DNA of 29,078 bases from positions 1 through 29,078 of the IMG/VR virus record IMGVR_UViG_3300013131_000184. The stretch is one strand, 5' to 3'. The notes below the pieces were generated by a model. The model searched no databases, had not been told where the DNA came from, and saw only the letters and a program-made list of their open reading frames with translations. Made by a program: the position numbers and the translations under genes. Positions within the stretch are counted from its first letter, which is position 1. Each line of letters begins with the position of its first letter. The stretch is from a virus. Positions 16,865 through 23,339 of the stretch are shown here, piece after piece.

Positions 16865-17635
16865 CTATTCAAATGCTTTAAAAATATCTGTTAATGTTTG
16901 TTCTACTGCTGGATTATTTTCTGCTAAGTTTTTTAATCCGTTACTTTTTGTAACTTTGCTTTTTTCTGCAACTGGCTTAGGTGTACCCGATTTATAATTT
17001 CTCCAACGTTCATATTCAATCTGTGATGCCATATGATCTGCATGATGCAATAACAAAGGTAAATTTGTTTTTAATTTTGCTTGTGCCGATCTCGCAACGA
17101 AATATGGTTTATTAGCATCATCATACATACCATCGTGTATTTTGATTGCTTGATATTCTGTCCAAGACATTTTAACACCATATTCTTGCAACAACCAAAT
17201 TGATAAATCTGGCACCATTGCAAAAGGAATATTTTCATTGTGTCGATACATTTTACCTTGATTCTTACGGTGCCAATCTGAAGTTTCAATTTGATATACT
17301 TCATTGCCTTCACCTGGAAATCCTATTTTACCTAAATCATGATGCATTGCCGCAAACACCAATTCTTCTTTAGTATATCCAGACATATCAGATCCCATTG
17401 AATACCATGTAAAATGCAATGATTCAGCACATTGAATAACACGAAGTATATGATCAACATAACCACCGGCAAATGCATTGTGATAATGTTCTACACCAGA
17501 TGCTGGCATAAATATCATTCTTTCTTCAAACTCATCATACATTTTATTTAATGCAGCTTTACGAGTAGGAAACATTGAATCAACAATTGCTCTATATTCT
17601 TCCCAATTTGATTTAATTTTTTCTGCTTCTAACAT
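16865..17635 (-). CDS. HD-domain metal-dependent phosphohydrolase
   Basis: 256 aa. The HD superfamily metal ligands are in order: His62 in AGGYVDHILRV, His99-Asp100 in FAAMHHDLGKIG, and Asp200 in LLLHHADHMASQIE, with an extra His-Asp (IKIHDGMYD, residues 167-168). This H...HD...D set hydrolyses phosphate esters of nucleotides or cyclic nucleotides. In phages such enzymes act as dNTP or nucleotide-monophosphate hydrolases, or against host signalling nucleotides; the substrate cannot be read from sequence. A Lys/Ser-rich linker (about 218-235) and short C-terminal helix follow. It is translated between the zinc-ribbon gene (3 bases away) and the membrane protein. Confidence 0.88.
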   Translation of the reverse strand: MLEAEKIKSNWEEYRAIVDSMFPTRKAALNKMYDEFEERMIFMPASGVEHYHNAFAGGYVDHILRVIQCAESLHFTWYSMGSDMSGYTKEELVFAAMHHDLGKIGFPGEGNEVYQIETSDWHRKNQGKMYRHNENIPFAMVPDLSIWLLQEYGVKMSWTEYQAIKIHDGMYDDANKPYFVARSAQAKLKTNLPLLLHHADHMASQIEYERWRNYKSGTPKPVAEKSKVTKSNGLKNLAENNPAVEQTLTDIFKAFE

Positions 17636-17638
17636 AAC

Positions 17639-17836
17639 TTATTTTTTAGATTTTTTCTTGGTCTTAGTTTCTGTTTCTGGTAACTCTAATACTTCACCAC
17701 GCATCATTTTATTCACACAACGAAAACAAGTAATAGCATCTGCGTTCGAATCAACTCGTTCACAAATGCTACCACAATATTTACATGCTAATTTTTTGAA
17801 ACCGCGTGGAGGTGCGGTTTTTGTAGGTCTTCTCAT
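17639..17836 (-). CDS. Small zinc-ribbon protein
   Basis: 65 aa. Two CxxC pairs, Cys18-x2-Cys21 (ACKYCGS) and Cys37-x2-Cys40 (TCFRCVN), make a likely zinc ribbon; an extra Cys25 lies between. Both ends are basic (MRRPTKTAPPRGFKK and KTKKKSKK), which suits nucleic acid or RNA polymerase binding. Its ATG overlaps the stop of the 59-aa gene (ATGA). Position in an operon with the sigma factor makes a transcription or replication accessory role plausible, but this is inference. Confidence 0.8.
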   Translation of the reverse strand: MRRPTKTAPPRGFKKLACKYCGSICERVDSNADAITCFRCVNKMMRGEVLELPETETKTKKKSKK

Positions 17837-18012
17837 TTTTGTTGAATATAATTTAAACTTCTTTCTAGTTTATTAATACATGCAATTAAATTTGAGATAA
17901 CAGATTCTTTATCTGCCTTATTGTCCTGTACAGCACGGCCCATTGCTTTAATAATCTCTAAAGCATCGGTAACTTCATTAAAGGCTGCTTCTTTGTAATT
18001 GATAGTTGGCAT
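17833..18012 (-). CDS. Small helical protein (59 aa), first gene of the sigma operon
   Basis: The frame starts at ATG (MPTINYKEAAFNEVTDAL) and ends in TGA that overlaps the next ATG (ATGA), which supports it as real. The protein is one or two amphipathic helices (EIIKAMGRAVQDNKADKESV, then LIACINKLERSLNYIQQK). No family recognised. It is preceded by AGGAAAAAAAG and a very AT-rich leader with an ATATTTAT element, so it is likely the promoter-proximal gene of the group running through zinc ribbon, HD and sigma. Confidence 0.7.
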   Translation of the reverse strand: MPTINYKEAAFNEVTDALEIIKAMGRAVQDNKADKESVISNLIACINKLERSLNYIQQK

Positions 18013-18069
18013 AACTTTTTTTCCTATTTATATATTATTATATTAATTATATTATATAATATAAATATA
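18013..18069 (-). promoter_or_regulatory. AT-rich promoter region of the sigma/HD operon
   Basis: The 57 bases between uvsE and the 59-aa gene are almost pure A/T on the coding strand and contain ATATTTAT (18061-18068) and, nearer the ATG, TATAAATA (about 18028-18035), the T4 late-promoter octamer in the correct orientation here only. AGGA follows before the ATG. Confidence 0.55.
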
Positions 18070-19095
18070 TTATCCTATTAATATATTATTATTTTGACAA
18101 CATTCTACTCCGATCTGAATCAAAGTCTGCTCTTTTGCCTTAGCCTCTACCTCGATATCTAAATCAGCAACACCATAAGTGCAAGGAAGCTGAGTAATGT
18201 AGTCAGCATGAGCTTGCTCTTTGATCTTAGTAAACTCTTTATATTGCTTGTGAAATGTCGGCCATTGTGCAATATTCTCCATGGATATACCATGATGCTC
18301 AAACATACGTACAATAAGGATCTGTGCTTCGCGTCGGCGAGATTCTGAGTAATGAGTGCATTGAGTAACACCATGGCGTTGCCATGTCTCACGTGCCATA
18401 AAGAATGCTTCTTGTTCGGATAAGTCACCGGTATTGAAAGTATGGTGCCAATAGTCAAACGTAATCGGAATAGCAACCTCGGTATACAACATCTGATACA
18501 AGTCACGTACAGAATACATAGAAGCCTTGTCATCATTTTCTATAACAAGACGAGCCTTAAGATTGTCAGACAACCGATCATAGTTTTGCAACCAACGTTG
18601 CACCGTAGTGTGCTTGTCGCCATAAGTAGCACCGACATGAATATTGATAAGATTGTCAAAGCTAGGAGCAAAACCCATAAGGTCAAACAATTCAGAATGA
18701 CGTTCTAAACCAATAATAGAATTTTCTACAACAACCGGATCGGGACTACCTAAGATATGGAACGGACCAGGATGAGTAGTAAGGCGATGGCCATGGGCAC
18801 GTGCATAATCACCAGCAGCTCGTAAGTGCTTAGTAATTTCATCTATACCTGGCAAATCTTCTAAACGATAATGATTCCAACGAGGAAACAATTCGCTACC
18901 GACACGAAATAAACGAATACCTTGTCGCTCATTCCATTGCAGAATAAGGAGTAAGTCCTTAGCATTAGCTAAAGAAATGTCGGATGCTAATTGCATACCG
19001 CCGAGTTTGAATTTGCGATCGATCATAGTGCGACCGGTGCGAATACCTTGTGAAGAAAGTTGCATATTGATACAACAATAACCGTAACGAATCAT
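18070..19095 (-). CDS. uvsE: UV-damage endonuclease (UVDE)
   Basis: 341 aa from ATG (MIRYGYCCINMQLSSQGIRT); a TTG 13 codons upstream is less likely because the family starts at 'R-x-G-Y-x-x-x-N'. UVDE TIM-barrel motifs appear in order: LQWNERQGIRLFRVGSELFP, HGHRLTTHPGPFHILGSPD, INIHVGATYGDKHTT, ARLVIENDDKASMYS, ITFDYWHHTF and THYSESRR, which carry the metal-binding His/Glu/Asp residues. The enzyme nicks DNA 5' of pyrimidine dimers, starting alternative excision repair. Phage copies protect injected or replicating DNA in sunlit habitats. The gene uses noticeably more G/C in third positions than its neighbours and lacks a ribosome site of the usual type, suggesting separate acquisition. Confidence 0.95.
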   Translation of the reverse strand: MIRYGYCCINMQLSSQGIRTGRTMIDRKFKLGGMQLASDISLANAKDLLLILQWNERQGIRLFRVGSELFPRWNHYRLEDLPGIDEITKHLRAAGDYARAHGHRLTTHPGPFHILGSPDPVVVENSIIGLERHSELFDLMGFAPSFDNLINIHVGATYGDKHTTVQRWLQNYDRLSDNLKARLVIENDDKASMYSVRDLYQMLYTEVAIPITFDYWHHTFNTGDLSEQEAFFMARETWQRHGVTQCTHYSESRRREAQILIVRMFEHHGISMENIAQWPTFHKQYKEFTKIKEQAHADYITQLPCTYGVADLDIEVEAKAKEQTLIQIGVECCQNNNILIG

Positions 19096-19197
19096 AGGAT
19101 TTTTTTTATAATATAAGAAAATTATTTCAAACAACCAAATTTCATGTTTTTTTATTATATCGATATTTATTAGAAAGGAACCTTAAGGGAATATAAC
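19096..19197. promoter_or_regulatory. Divergent intergenic region between uvsE and the plus-strand gene
   Basis: 102 A/T-rich bases with T-runs. On the plus strand ATATTTAT (19163-19170) is followed by AAAGGAACC and then AAGGGAATATAAC before ATG. Promoters for both directions probably lie here; no clear -35 is seen. Confidence 0.55.
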
Positions 19198-19872
19198 ATG
19201 AAAAATCTATTATCAGAAAATTTATTAAGATTTGGTGTAAAAAACCTAACCGAATCTGCTAAAAAAGAATTAATTGTTAAATCTATAATGGAAACAATTG
19301 ATCAACATGGTTTACGTAACGTAATTAAAAATAAATTAACAGAGCAAGATCCTAATATACCAACTGCAGATGATATAGTAGTAAGACCTAAAATGCAAGA
19401 TGCTGGTAATAAACCATTACCTGGATTTGCTAAAGGTAGCAAACTTAGATTAGGAACATTACGAGCTAAGCAAGGCCCGGCTGTATTTAAAGTACAAGCA
19501 CCAGGAGTTCAAGCATATGAACCGGAATGGACTATCAACGATGCATATTCGATGATAACATACGATGCAAATGGTCAACGGGTAGTAGGAGCATATCTTA
19601 CTTTAACAAATTCCGAATTAGGTGCACTAAAAATAGTAACAGGTGCTGGTAATACTTTTTATAATGTATCATATACACCAGCTCCAAATGCTAAGAAATA
19701 TGAATTTCCAGTTGGTACATTTGGTACGGATCAGGCAGGGCCGATAAAGGTTGTTGATAATATGACTAGTAGTCTACTCGGTATCGCTGGTTCACAAACT
19801 AATCCAAATGTATATAGTAAATCTCCAATTAGTGCAATGAAAAAGGCAATACAAGTAATGCCTAAACAATAA
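19198..19872 (+). CDS. Leader-bearing virion/internal protein, only plus-strand gene
   Basis: 224 aa. The first ~50 residues are a helical leader (MKNLLSENLLRFGVKNLTES, ending NVIKNKLTEQ) with three (L/I)-x-E sites: LLSE|N at 5-7, NLTE|S near 19 and KLTE|Q near 49. These match T4 prohead-protease sites and the leader of internal head proteins. After it comes a Pro/Gly-rich stretch (DAGNKPLPGFAKGSKLRLG) and a beta-rich body (WTINDAYSMITYDANGQRVV). The gene has its own promoter element and a strong terminator 20 bases past the stop, so it forms a monocistronic unit. Capsid-internal protein is the best guess; no enzyme motif seen. Confidence 0.8.
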   Translation: MKNLLSENLLRFGVKNLTESAKKELIVKSIMETIDQHGLRNVIKNKLTEQDPNIPTADDIVVRPKMQDAGNKPLPGFAKGSKLRLGTLRAKQGPAVFKVQAPGVQAYEPEWTINDAYSMITYDANGQRVVGAYLTLTNSELGALKIVTGAGNTFYNVSYTPAPNAKKYEFPVGTFGTDQAGPIKVVDNMTSSLLGIAGSQTNPNVYSKSPISAMKKAIQVMPKQ

Positions 19873-19891
19873 TAATAAAACATATAAACAC

Positions 19892-19920
19892 AAAAAAATG
19901 CCCCTTATTTGGGGCATTTA
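19892..19920. terminator. Bidirectional rho-independent terminator
   Basis: Perfect 9-bp stem AAATGCCCC / GGGGCATTT with a TTATTT loop. It serves the plus-strand gene and, with a seven-T tail on the minus strand, the convergent secreted-protein gene. Confidence 0.9.
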
Positions 19921-19938
19921 TACTGTTTATTCAAAATA

Positions 19939-20457
19939 TTATTGAGTAACACTAAAACTATCTATTGCGCCATTGGTAATAATAATACCATTAATAGATC
20001 CATCAACATTATACCAATATGATACTGCGAACGATGTATTTATATCTTTACTAATACTAGTTTCATTTAATTGATTTAAATCAAAAAAGAAATATTCAGT
20101 ATATGAATTAGTTTTAGATCCATCAAAGCCTGTTGCTTTAAATGTCATTATATTATCGATACAGTGGTAATTATCAAAATTCTTATAACGGATAATCGTA
20201 TCATTACCATTCCATGATGTTTGATTAATCAACTTATTTTTTGAAACATTAATATCATTTGGGCCGAACATGATATCTAATGATGCATTTCGATGATATA
20301 ATAAATCTAAAACATCTTCTCGATTTTCAACTTTAAAATTAGATGAATTCGTACTAGGTACGGTAAAATAAAAGAAAATGTCACATTTAATATTAAATGA
20401 CTGTGCAGATACTAAATTGCTAACTGCTAATGCTACTGCTAAAACTAACTTTTTCAT
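19939..20457 (-). CDS. Secreted protein with signal peptide
   Basis: 172 aa. A classical signal peptide MKKLVLAVALAVSNLVSA is followed by a likely signal peptidase I site (VSA|QSF). The mature protein is beta-rich with Asn/Asp/Ser loops (FDGSKTNSYTEYFFFDLNQL, SYWYNVDGSINGIIITNGAI) and only two Cys, one near each third. No family recognised. It is a single gene ending in the shared terminator, with non-coding sequence on both sides, which is how cargo ('moron') genes tend to sit. It would be exported to periplasm or surface of the infected cell; roles such as superinfection exclusion or host modification are speculation. Confidence 0.75.
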   Translation of the reverse strand: MKKLVLAVALAVSNLVSAQSFNIKCDIFFYFTVPSTNSSNFKVENREDVLDLLYHRNASLDIMFGPNDINVSKNKLINQTSWNGNDTIIRYKNFDNYHCIDNIMTFKATGFDGSKTNSYTEYFFFDLNQLNETSISKDINTSFAVSYWYNVDGSINGIIITNGAIDSFSVTQ

Positions 20458-20527
20458 GACTCTTATTTTTTAATTGGTTTCTTATACATTAAATATAAGA
20501 AATAATCGTTATGATTCCAACCAGATA

Positions 20528-21088
20528 TTAATCTTTTTTAATAAATCCATTAAGAAAGTCTTTTTGCTTTTGTATTGCTGTATCTAAGTCGCTTTTAGTA
20601 TTTTTTCTTGTGTTTGCAGTGTTATTAGACACTCTTGTAGAGCTAGGCTTAACATCATTCTTTGTGCTAGATCCAGATCGCTTCCTCGTAACAGTTTTTC
20701 TGATATCGATTCCATTATCGGTTGTGTTGCTTCTATCATCATCTTGGCTTTGATTTTCTTGCCCTCTGGTGTCGATAGAAACTGCTGTAAACGTTCTTGG
20801 TTGGTTAATTCGGGCTGCACATTCATCAGATCCGAGCTGTTTGGATTCTTCGAGGAAGATGAATCCAACTTCATATGATTTAATACCTTCGATTTGTAAC
20901 CCACATGGATAACGACGTTTTTGATCACTCTCCACGGTATACTGAATACCCCAATTAGTTTTTTTAGTTTTAGTAACATACCCGTATTGTTTTTGACCGA
21001 GCCAAGAAAAGAAAACCGCATTCCCTGGTTGGAATTGCGGTTTATCAAATTTAGCTTGAATCTTGTCTGTTATTTTTTTCTTTGCCAT
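20528..21088 (-). CDS. Conserved phage protein with disordered C-terminal half
   Basis: 186 aa. Residues 1-100 are ordered: KFDKPQFQPGNAVFFSWLGQ, KTNWGIQYTVESDQKRRYPC and YEVGFIFLEESKQLG suggest a small SH3/KOW-like beta barrel that could bind nucleic acid or peptide. From about residue 105 the sequence is Ser/Thr/Asn/Lys-rich and disordered (SQDDDRSNTTDNG, STKNDVKPSSTRVSNNT). The start is firm because the ATG follows the 145-aa gene's TAA directly. The disordered half overlaps a second open frame that looks more like folded protein than this one does. Function unknown. Confidence 0.75.
   Translation of the reverse strand: MAKKKITDKIQAKFDKPQFQPGNAVFFSWLGQKQYGYVTKTKKTNWGIQYTVESDQKRRYPCGLQIEGIKSYEVGFIFLEESKQLGSDECAARINQPRTFTAVSIDTRGQENQSQDDDRSNTTDNGIDIRKTVTRKRSGSSTKNDVKPSSTRVSNNTANTRKNTKSDLDTAIQKQKDFLNGFIKKD
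20584..20874 (-). CDS. Possible overlapping gene in another frame (96 aa)
   Basis: Nested inside the 186-aa gene, same strand, frame shifted. From ATG at 20874 (MKLDSSSSKNPNSSD) it reads ELTNQERLQQFLSTPEGKKI, then IEATQPIMESISEKLLRGSD and LAQRMMLSLALQECLITLQT: a regular amphipathic helical protein, while the main frame here is low-complexity. GAAGG lies 11 bases before the ATG. Another ATG (20826) would give 80 aa. The local base composition is less AT-rich than its surroundings, as expected under double constraint. It may instead be a chance shadow of the host frame. Confidence 0.4.
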   Translation of the reverse strand: MKLDSSSSKNPNSSDLMNVQPELTNQERLQQFLSTPEGKKIKAKMMIEATQPIMESISEKLLRGSDLDLAQRMMLSLALQECLITLQTQEKILKAT

Positions 21089-21526
21089 TTAATTACAACA
21101 TATATCAGGTGCCTGATTGATAATTTTAAATATTCTGAGATACTTAGTCACTTTGTCTTTTCGAAACATTTTTTCAACTGCAATATCTCGACGTATAATG
21201 TATCCAGATTCTACAAATTTAAATATAACAAATCTAATAGCTTTTAAACTATTAGATTCGATCATTATATTGTTGTCATCGATCATCACATCAACGCGAT
21301 CTTGATCATCTGGTACATCACTCCATTCAACATCATATGATTCAGTAGATGATTGATCTAAGGATTCATATACACCGTTAAAAAACTGTGTTAAATCAAT
21401 TGATTTATTTACTGTTACTGCATCATATATTTGAAACAACCATTTAACCTGGTCTGATGCTGACAAGGAGCACCAATATTGATATTCAGAATAATTTGCA
21501 GTTATATGCGAAAAAATTGTGTTCAT
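21089..21526 (-). CDS. Conserved-looking acidic phage protein
   Basis: 145 aa, helical start (ITANYSEYQYWCSLSASDQV), acidic centre (DVEWSDVPDDQDRVDVMIDD), and a basic, helical end (RRDIAVEKMFRKDKVTKYLR). It ends with two Cys (DICCN). No family recognised. AAAGGA precedes the ATG by a suitable distance, provided by the tail of the 52-aa gene, and its stop is immediately followed by the start of the 186-aa gene. Part of the small-gene region of unknown early or middle function. Confidence 0.7.
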   Translation of the reverse strand: MNTIFSHITANYSEYQYWCSLSASDQVKWLFQIYDAVTVNKSIDLTQFFNGVYESLDQSSTESYDVEWSDVPDDQDRVDVMIDDNNIMIESNSLKAIRFVIFKFVESGYIIRRDIAVEKMFRKDKVTKYLRIFKIINQAPDICCN

Positions 21527-21529
21527 ACG

Positions 21530-21688
21530 TTATCCTTTTTCAACATTAAACAAATTCAAAATATCATCGATGGGCAATTGTTTAATCACTGAGATTTTTT
21601 CTAAAGCATCTTCAATTGTATATGCTTTTACCGAGCCAATTACCTCATGGATAGGATCTGATTTATATGAATATGTGTAAATATACAT
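21530..21688 (-). CDS. Small protein (52 aa)
   Basis: ATG-started frame (MYIYTYSYKSDPIHEVIGSV, then KAYTIEDALEKISVIKQLPI and ending FNVEKG) fills the gap between two genes and ends 3 bases before the next ATG, its last codons supplying that gene's AAAGGA ribosome site. An ATATTTAT element lies just before its own start. Beta-hairpin plus helix; no family recognised. Confidence 0.6.
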   Translation of the reverse strand: MYIYTYSYKSDPIHEVIGSVKAYTIEDALEKISVIKQLPIDDILNLFNVEKG

Positions 21689-21691
21689 TTA

Positions 21692-22078
21692 TTATAAATA
21701 TAAACCTAATTCATAAGCCTTCAACGCTGACACCGATGCTTCATTCAAAGTTTCGGATAATTTTGCTAATTCATGACGCTGCAATGTAAACGTTTGCGAT
21801 TTCACTCGGATACTATATAAATCAGATTTAGTACCTGAAATATACGATTCATCCGATGTTGTTTTTATACTCTTTGCATAATTAATTAAATCTTTATACG
21901 TTAATTTAAGTTGCTGATTGTAAATATGCAGATTGCCTATAATAGAATTCATAGGATCCGTTTTAAATACATCTTCGGAAATTTTATCTAGAAACACAAA
22001 ATCTAGATTAGACCATACTTCTCCATATCTTGCACGATATTTATCGGAAATTGCCCAGGGGGTGTTGATACTTTTCAT
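21692..22078 (-). CDS. Helical phage protein of unknown function
   Basis: 128 aa. Helices are visible at YRARYGEVWSNLDFVFLDKI, IYNQQLKLTYKDLINYAKSI and SETLNEASVSALKAYELGLY. No motif for enzyme or binding function is seen. Its ATG follows the methyltransferase stop by 1 base, so the two are coupled. Could be a partner or substrate of the methyltransferase, though nothing in the sequence proves it. Confidence 0.7.
   Translation of the reverse strand: MKSINTPWAISDKYRARYGEVWSNLDFVFLDKISEDVFKTDPMNSIIGNLHIYNQQLKLTYKDLINYAKSIKTTSDESYISGTKSDLYSIRVKSQTFTLQRHELAKLSETLNEASVSALKAYELGLYL
21694..21701 (-). promoter_or_regulatory. ATATTTAT element upstream of the 52-aa gene
   Basis: Coding-strand octamer only 5 bases from the ATG and overlapping the stop of the preceding gene, which is too close for a promoter of that gene; it may act on the 145-aa gene instead. 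Confidence 0.35.
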
Positions 22079-22079
22079 A

Positions 22080-22745
22080 TTATTTATTGATTTTTAAAAT
22101 TGTTACGGAATAAACATCTTTTGAATAATTGTGACGAATACTTACAAATTGATATTTTTCTACTAGCATATCCATGATTAATCCTGGATGCACATAAAAG
22201 AAACTATCATATATTTTAGTATTTATCGGAGATAACAGATTGAATGACACTGATGAATTGCATAATTGATACATTTTATCAATATCCTCAAACAACTTGA
22301 TTAATTCGGCATCTTCTGTTTGACATCTACGTTGAGTAAATACTCCAGATGCTAAAACACAATCATATGTTTCTGATTTTAAATTTTCAAAAGAAACGGC
22401 TTCGACATCAACATCATATTTTTTTAATGCTAAGTCAATCATGATTGGATTATGATCAATTCCTTTATATCGAACTACATCGCCATAAACATCTTTAAGA
22501 TATCCATATAAATCAGCACGACCGCATCCTATATCCAAAATGCTATTAACAGATGGATCTATACCATGAACTAAGTTTTGAAATAGATATTGTTGTTCAG
22601 CGGTACTATTGTATCCAACGACAAATGGACTATGAAGCATATACTCCGGATCCGATGAATCTAAAGAATCACGTCGTTTATGTTCTTCATTATTACCAGA
22701 AATAAGTTCTTCTAATTTATTCTGAATAGTTTTTAATAACGTCAT
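22080..22745 (-). CDS. Class I SAM-dependent methyltransferase
   Basis: 221 aa. Motif I (SILDIGCGRADLYGYL, residues 68-83) and the acidic residue after strand 2 (YKGIDHNPIMIDLA, Asp97) bind S-adenosylmethionine; strand 4 is ETYDCVLASGVF at about 125-136. There is no D/N-PP-Y/F DNA amino-methyltransferase motif and no Cys-loop of a cytosine methylase, so a nucleic acid base as substrate is not indicated. Substrates could be a small molecule, sugar or protein. The long N-terminal part (LISGNNEEHKRRDSLDSSDP) is hydrophilic. First gene of a coupled pair with the 128-aa gene. Confidence 0.85.
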   Translation of the reverse strand: MTLLKTIQNKLEELISGNNEEHKRRDSLDSSDPEYMLHSPFVVGYNSTAEQQYLFQNLVHGIDPSVNSILDIGCGRADLYGYLKDVYGDVVRYKGIDHNPIMIDLALKKYDVDVEAVSFENLKSETYDCVLASGVFTQRRCQTEDAELIKLFEDIDKMYQLCNSSVSFNLLSPINTKIYDSFFYVHPGLIMDMLVEKYQFVSIRHNYSKDVYSVTILKINK

Positions 22746-22780
22746 ACTAACATGGTATTTAAGTGCATTAAATGAACGGA

Positions 22781-23056
22781 TTATGCTCTTACAATTGGTA
22801 ACTGATCATTTTCAAATAGTGTGGCATAATCCATTGTAGGAGTAATTTCACCACTATCGCATAACTTGGTAGTTAGATCTTTATTAATATACATGTTTTT
22901 ATTTTTTGATGTATTTACCATAGTGAATGCACTTCGGTTTTCTAATAAAACATCATACATGGTTAGTTTATTAACTAGGAATTTATCTAAGATAATACCA
23001 ACATGATTCACGTTATCTCTCGTAATGATAACTGGTTGTCCAACACGATAACTCAT
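22781..23056 (-). CDS. Small beta-rich phage protein
   Basis: 91 aa. The start (YRVGQPVIITRDNVNHVGII, then FLVNKLTMYDVLLEN) resembles a small SH3-like barrel, as in regulatory 'G-x-x-V' proteins. The second half is polar (NTSKNKNMYINKDLTTKL). Its ATG overlaps the stop of the DUF4494-like gene by one base. No function assigned. Confidence 0.7.
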   Translation of the reverse strand: MSYRVGQPVIITRDNVNHVGIILDKFLVNKLTMYDVLLENRSAFTMVNTSKNKNMYINKDLTTKLCDSGEITPTMDYATLFENDQLPIVRA

Positions 23057-23265
23057 TATTCTAGGATTTTAATAATTTTACTTGCAGTTACTGATTTTAC
23101 TTCGAAGTCGAATGTATATCCGGCAAAGTCTTTGATAACTTTAGCTTCTGCTTCTGTAACAGACAATGCTTCTACTAAATACATTTCAGTAAGTTTTTTG
23201 ATTTTTGGACCTTTTGGTGTATCAACTTCATCTGTAAGTTGCACCTTTGCTACGTAATAACTCAT
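23056..23265 (-). CDS. DUF4494-like protein
   Basis: 69 aa. The pattern YYVAKVQLTDEVDTPKGPKI, followed by EMYLVEALSVTEAEAKVIKD and FEVKSVTASKIIKIL, fits DUF4494: beta strands, 'Y-L-V-x-A-L-S-x-T-E-A-E-A', then a strand of the type 'x-V-x-x-I-x-x-A-x-I'. This family is known mainly from Bacteroidota and their phages and has no known function. It heads a two-gene unit with the 91-aa gene. Family call is by eye and should be checked against the profile. Confidence 0.65.
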   Translation of the reverse strand: MSYYVAKVQLTDEVDTPKGPKIKKLTEMYLVEALSVTEAEAKVIKDFAGYTFDFEVKSVTASKIIKILE

Positions 23266-23282
23266 TTTAATAAAAATTTAAT

Positions 23283-23290
23283 ATAAATAT
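23283..23290 (-). promoter_or_regulatory. ATATTTAT element upstream of the DUF4494-like gene
   Basis: Coding-strand octamer 17 bases before the ATG; no AAAGGA follows, the leader is nearly pure A/T. Confidence 0.45.
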
Positions 23291-23294
23291 AACT

Positions 23295-23325
23295 TTATAC
23301 AATAATAAGAAAAAATATTGTATAA
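23295..23325. repeat. Inverted repeat, AT-rich hairpin or operator
   Basis: Perfect 9-bp arms TTATACAAT / ATTGTATAA separated by 13 A-rich bases, between the 272-aa gene and the DUF4494-like gene. Could be a weak terminator or a protein-binding site beside the ATATTTAT element. Confidence 0.5.
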
Positions 23326-23339
23326 TCAAATTAAATTTT

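Noticed and set aside
18159-18536. Minus-strand frame of 125 aa inside uvsE, and 17071-17313 inside the HD gene
   Set aside because: Frames within strongly matched enzymes, no ribosome site, Cys/His/Leu-rich nonsense-like composition; unlike the 20584-20874 case they do not look like folded proteins.
18070-19134. Longer uvsE start at 19134
   Set aside because: It would use TTG and add 13 residues not typical of the family; ATG at 19095 matches the family's N-terminus.
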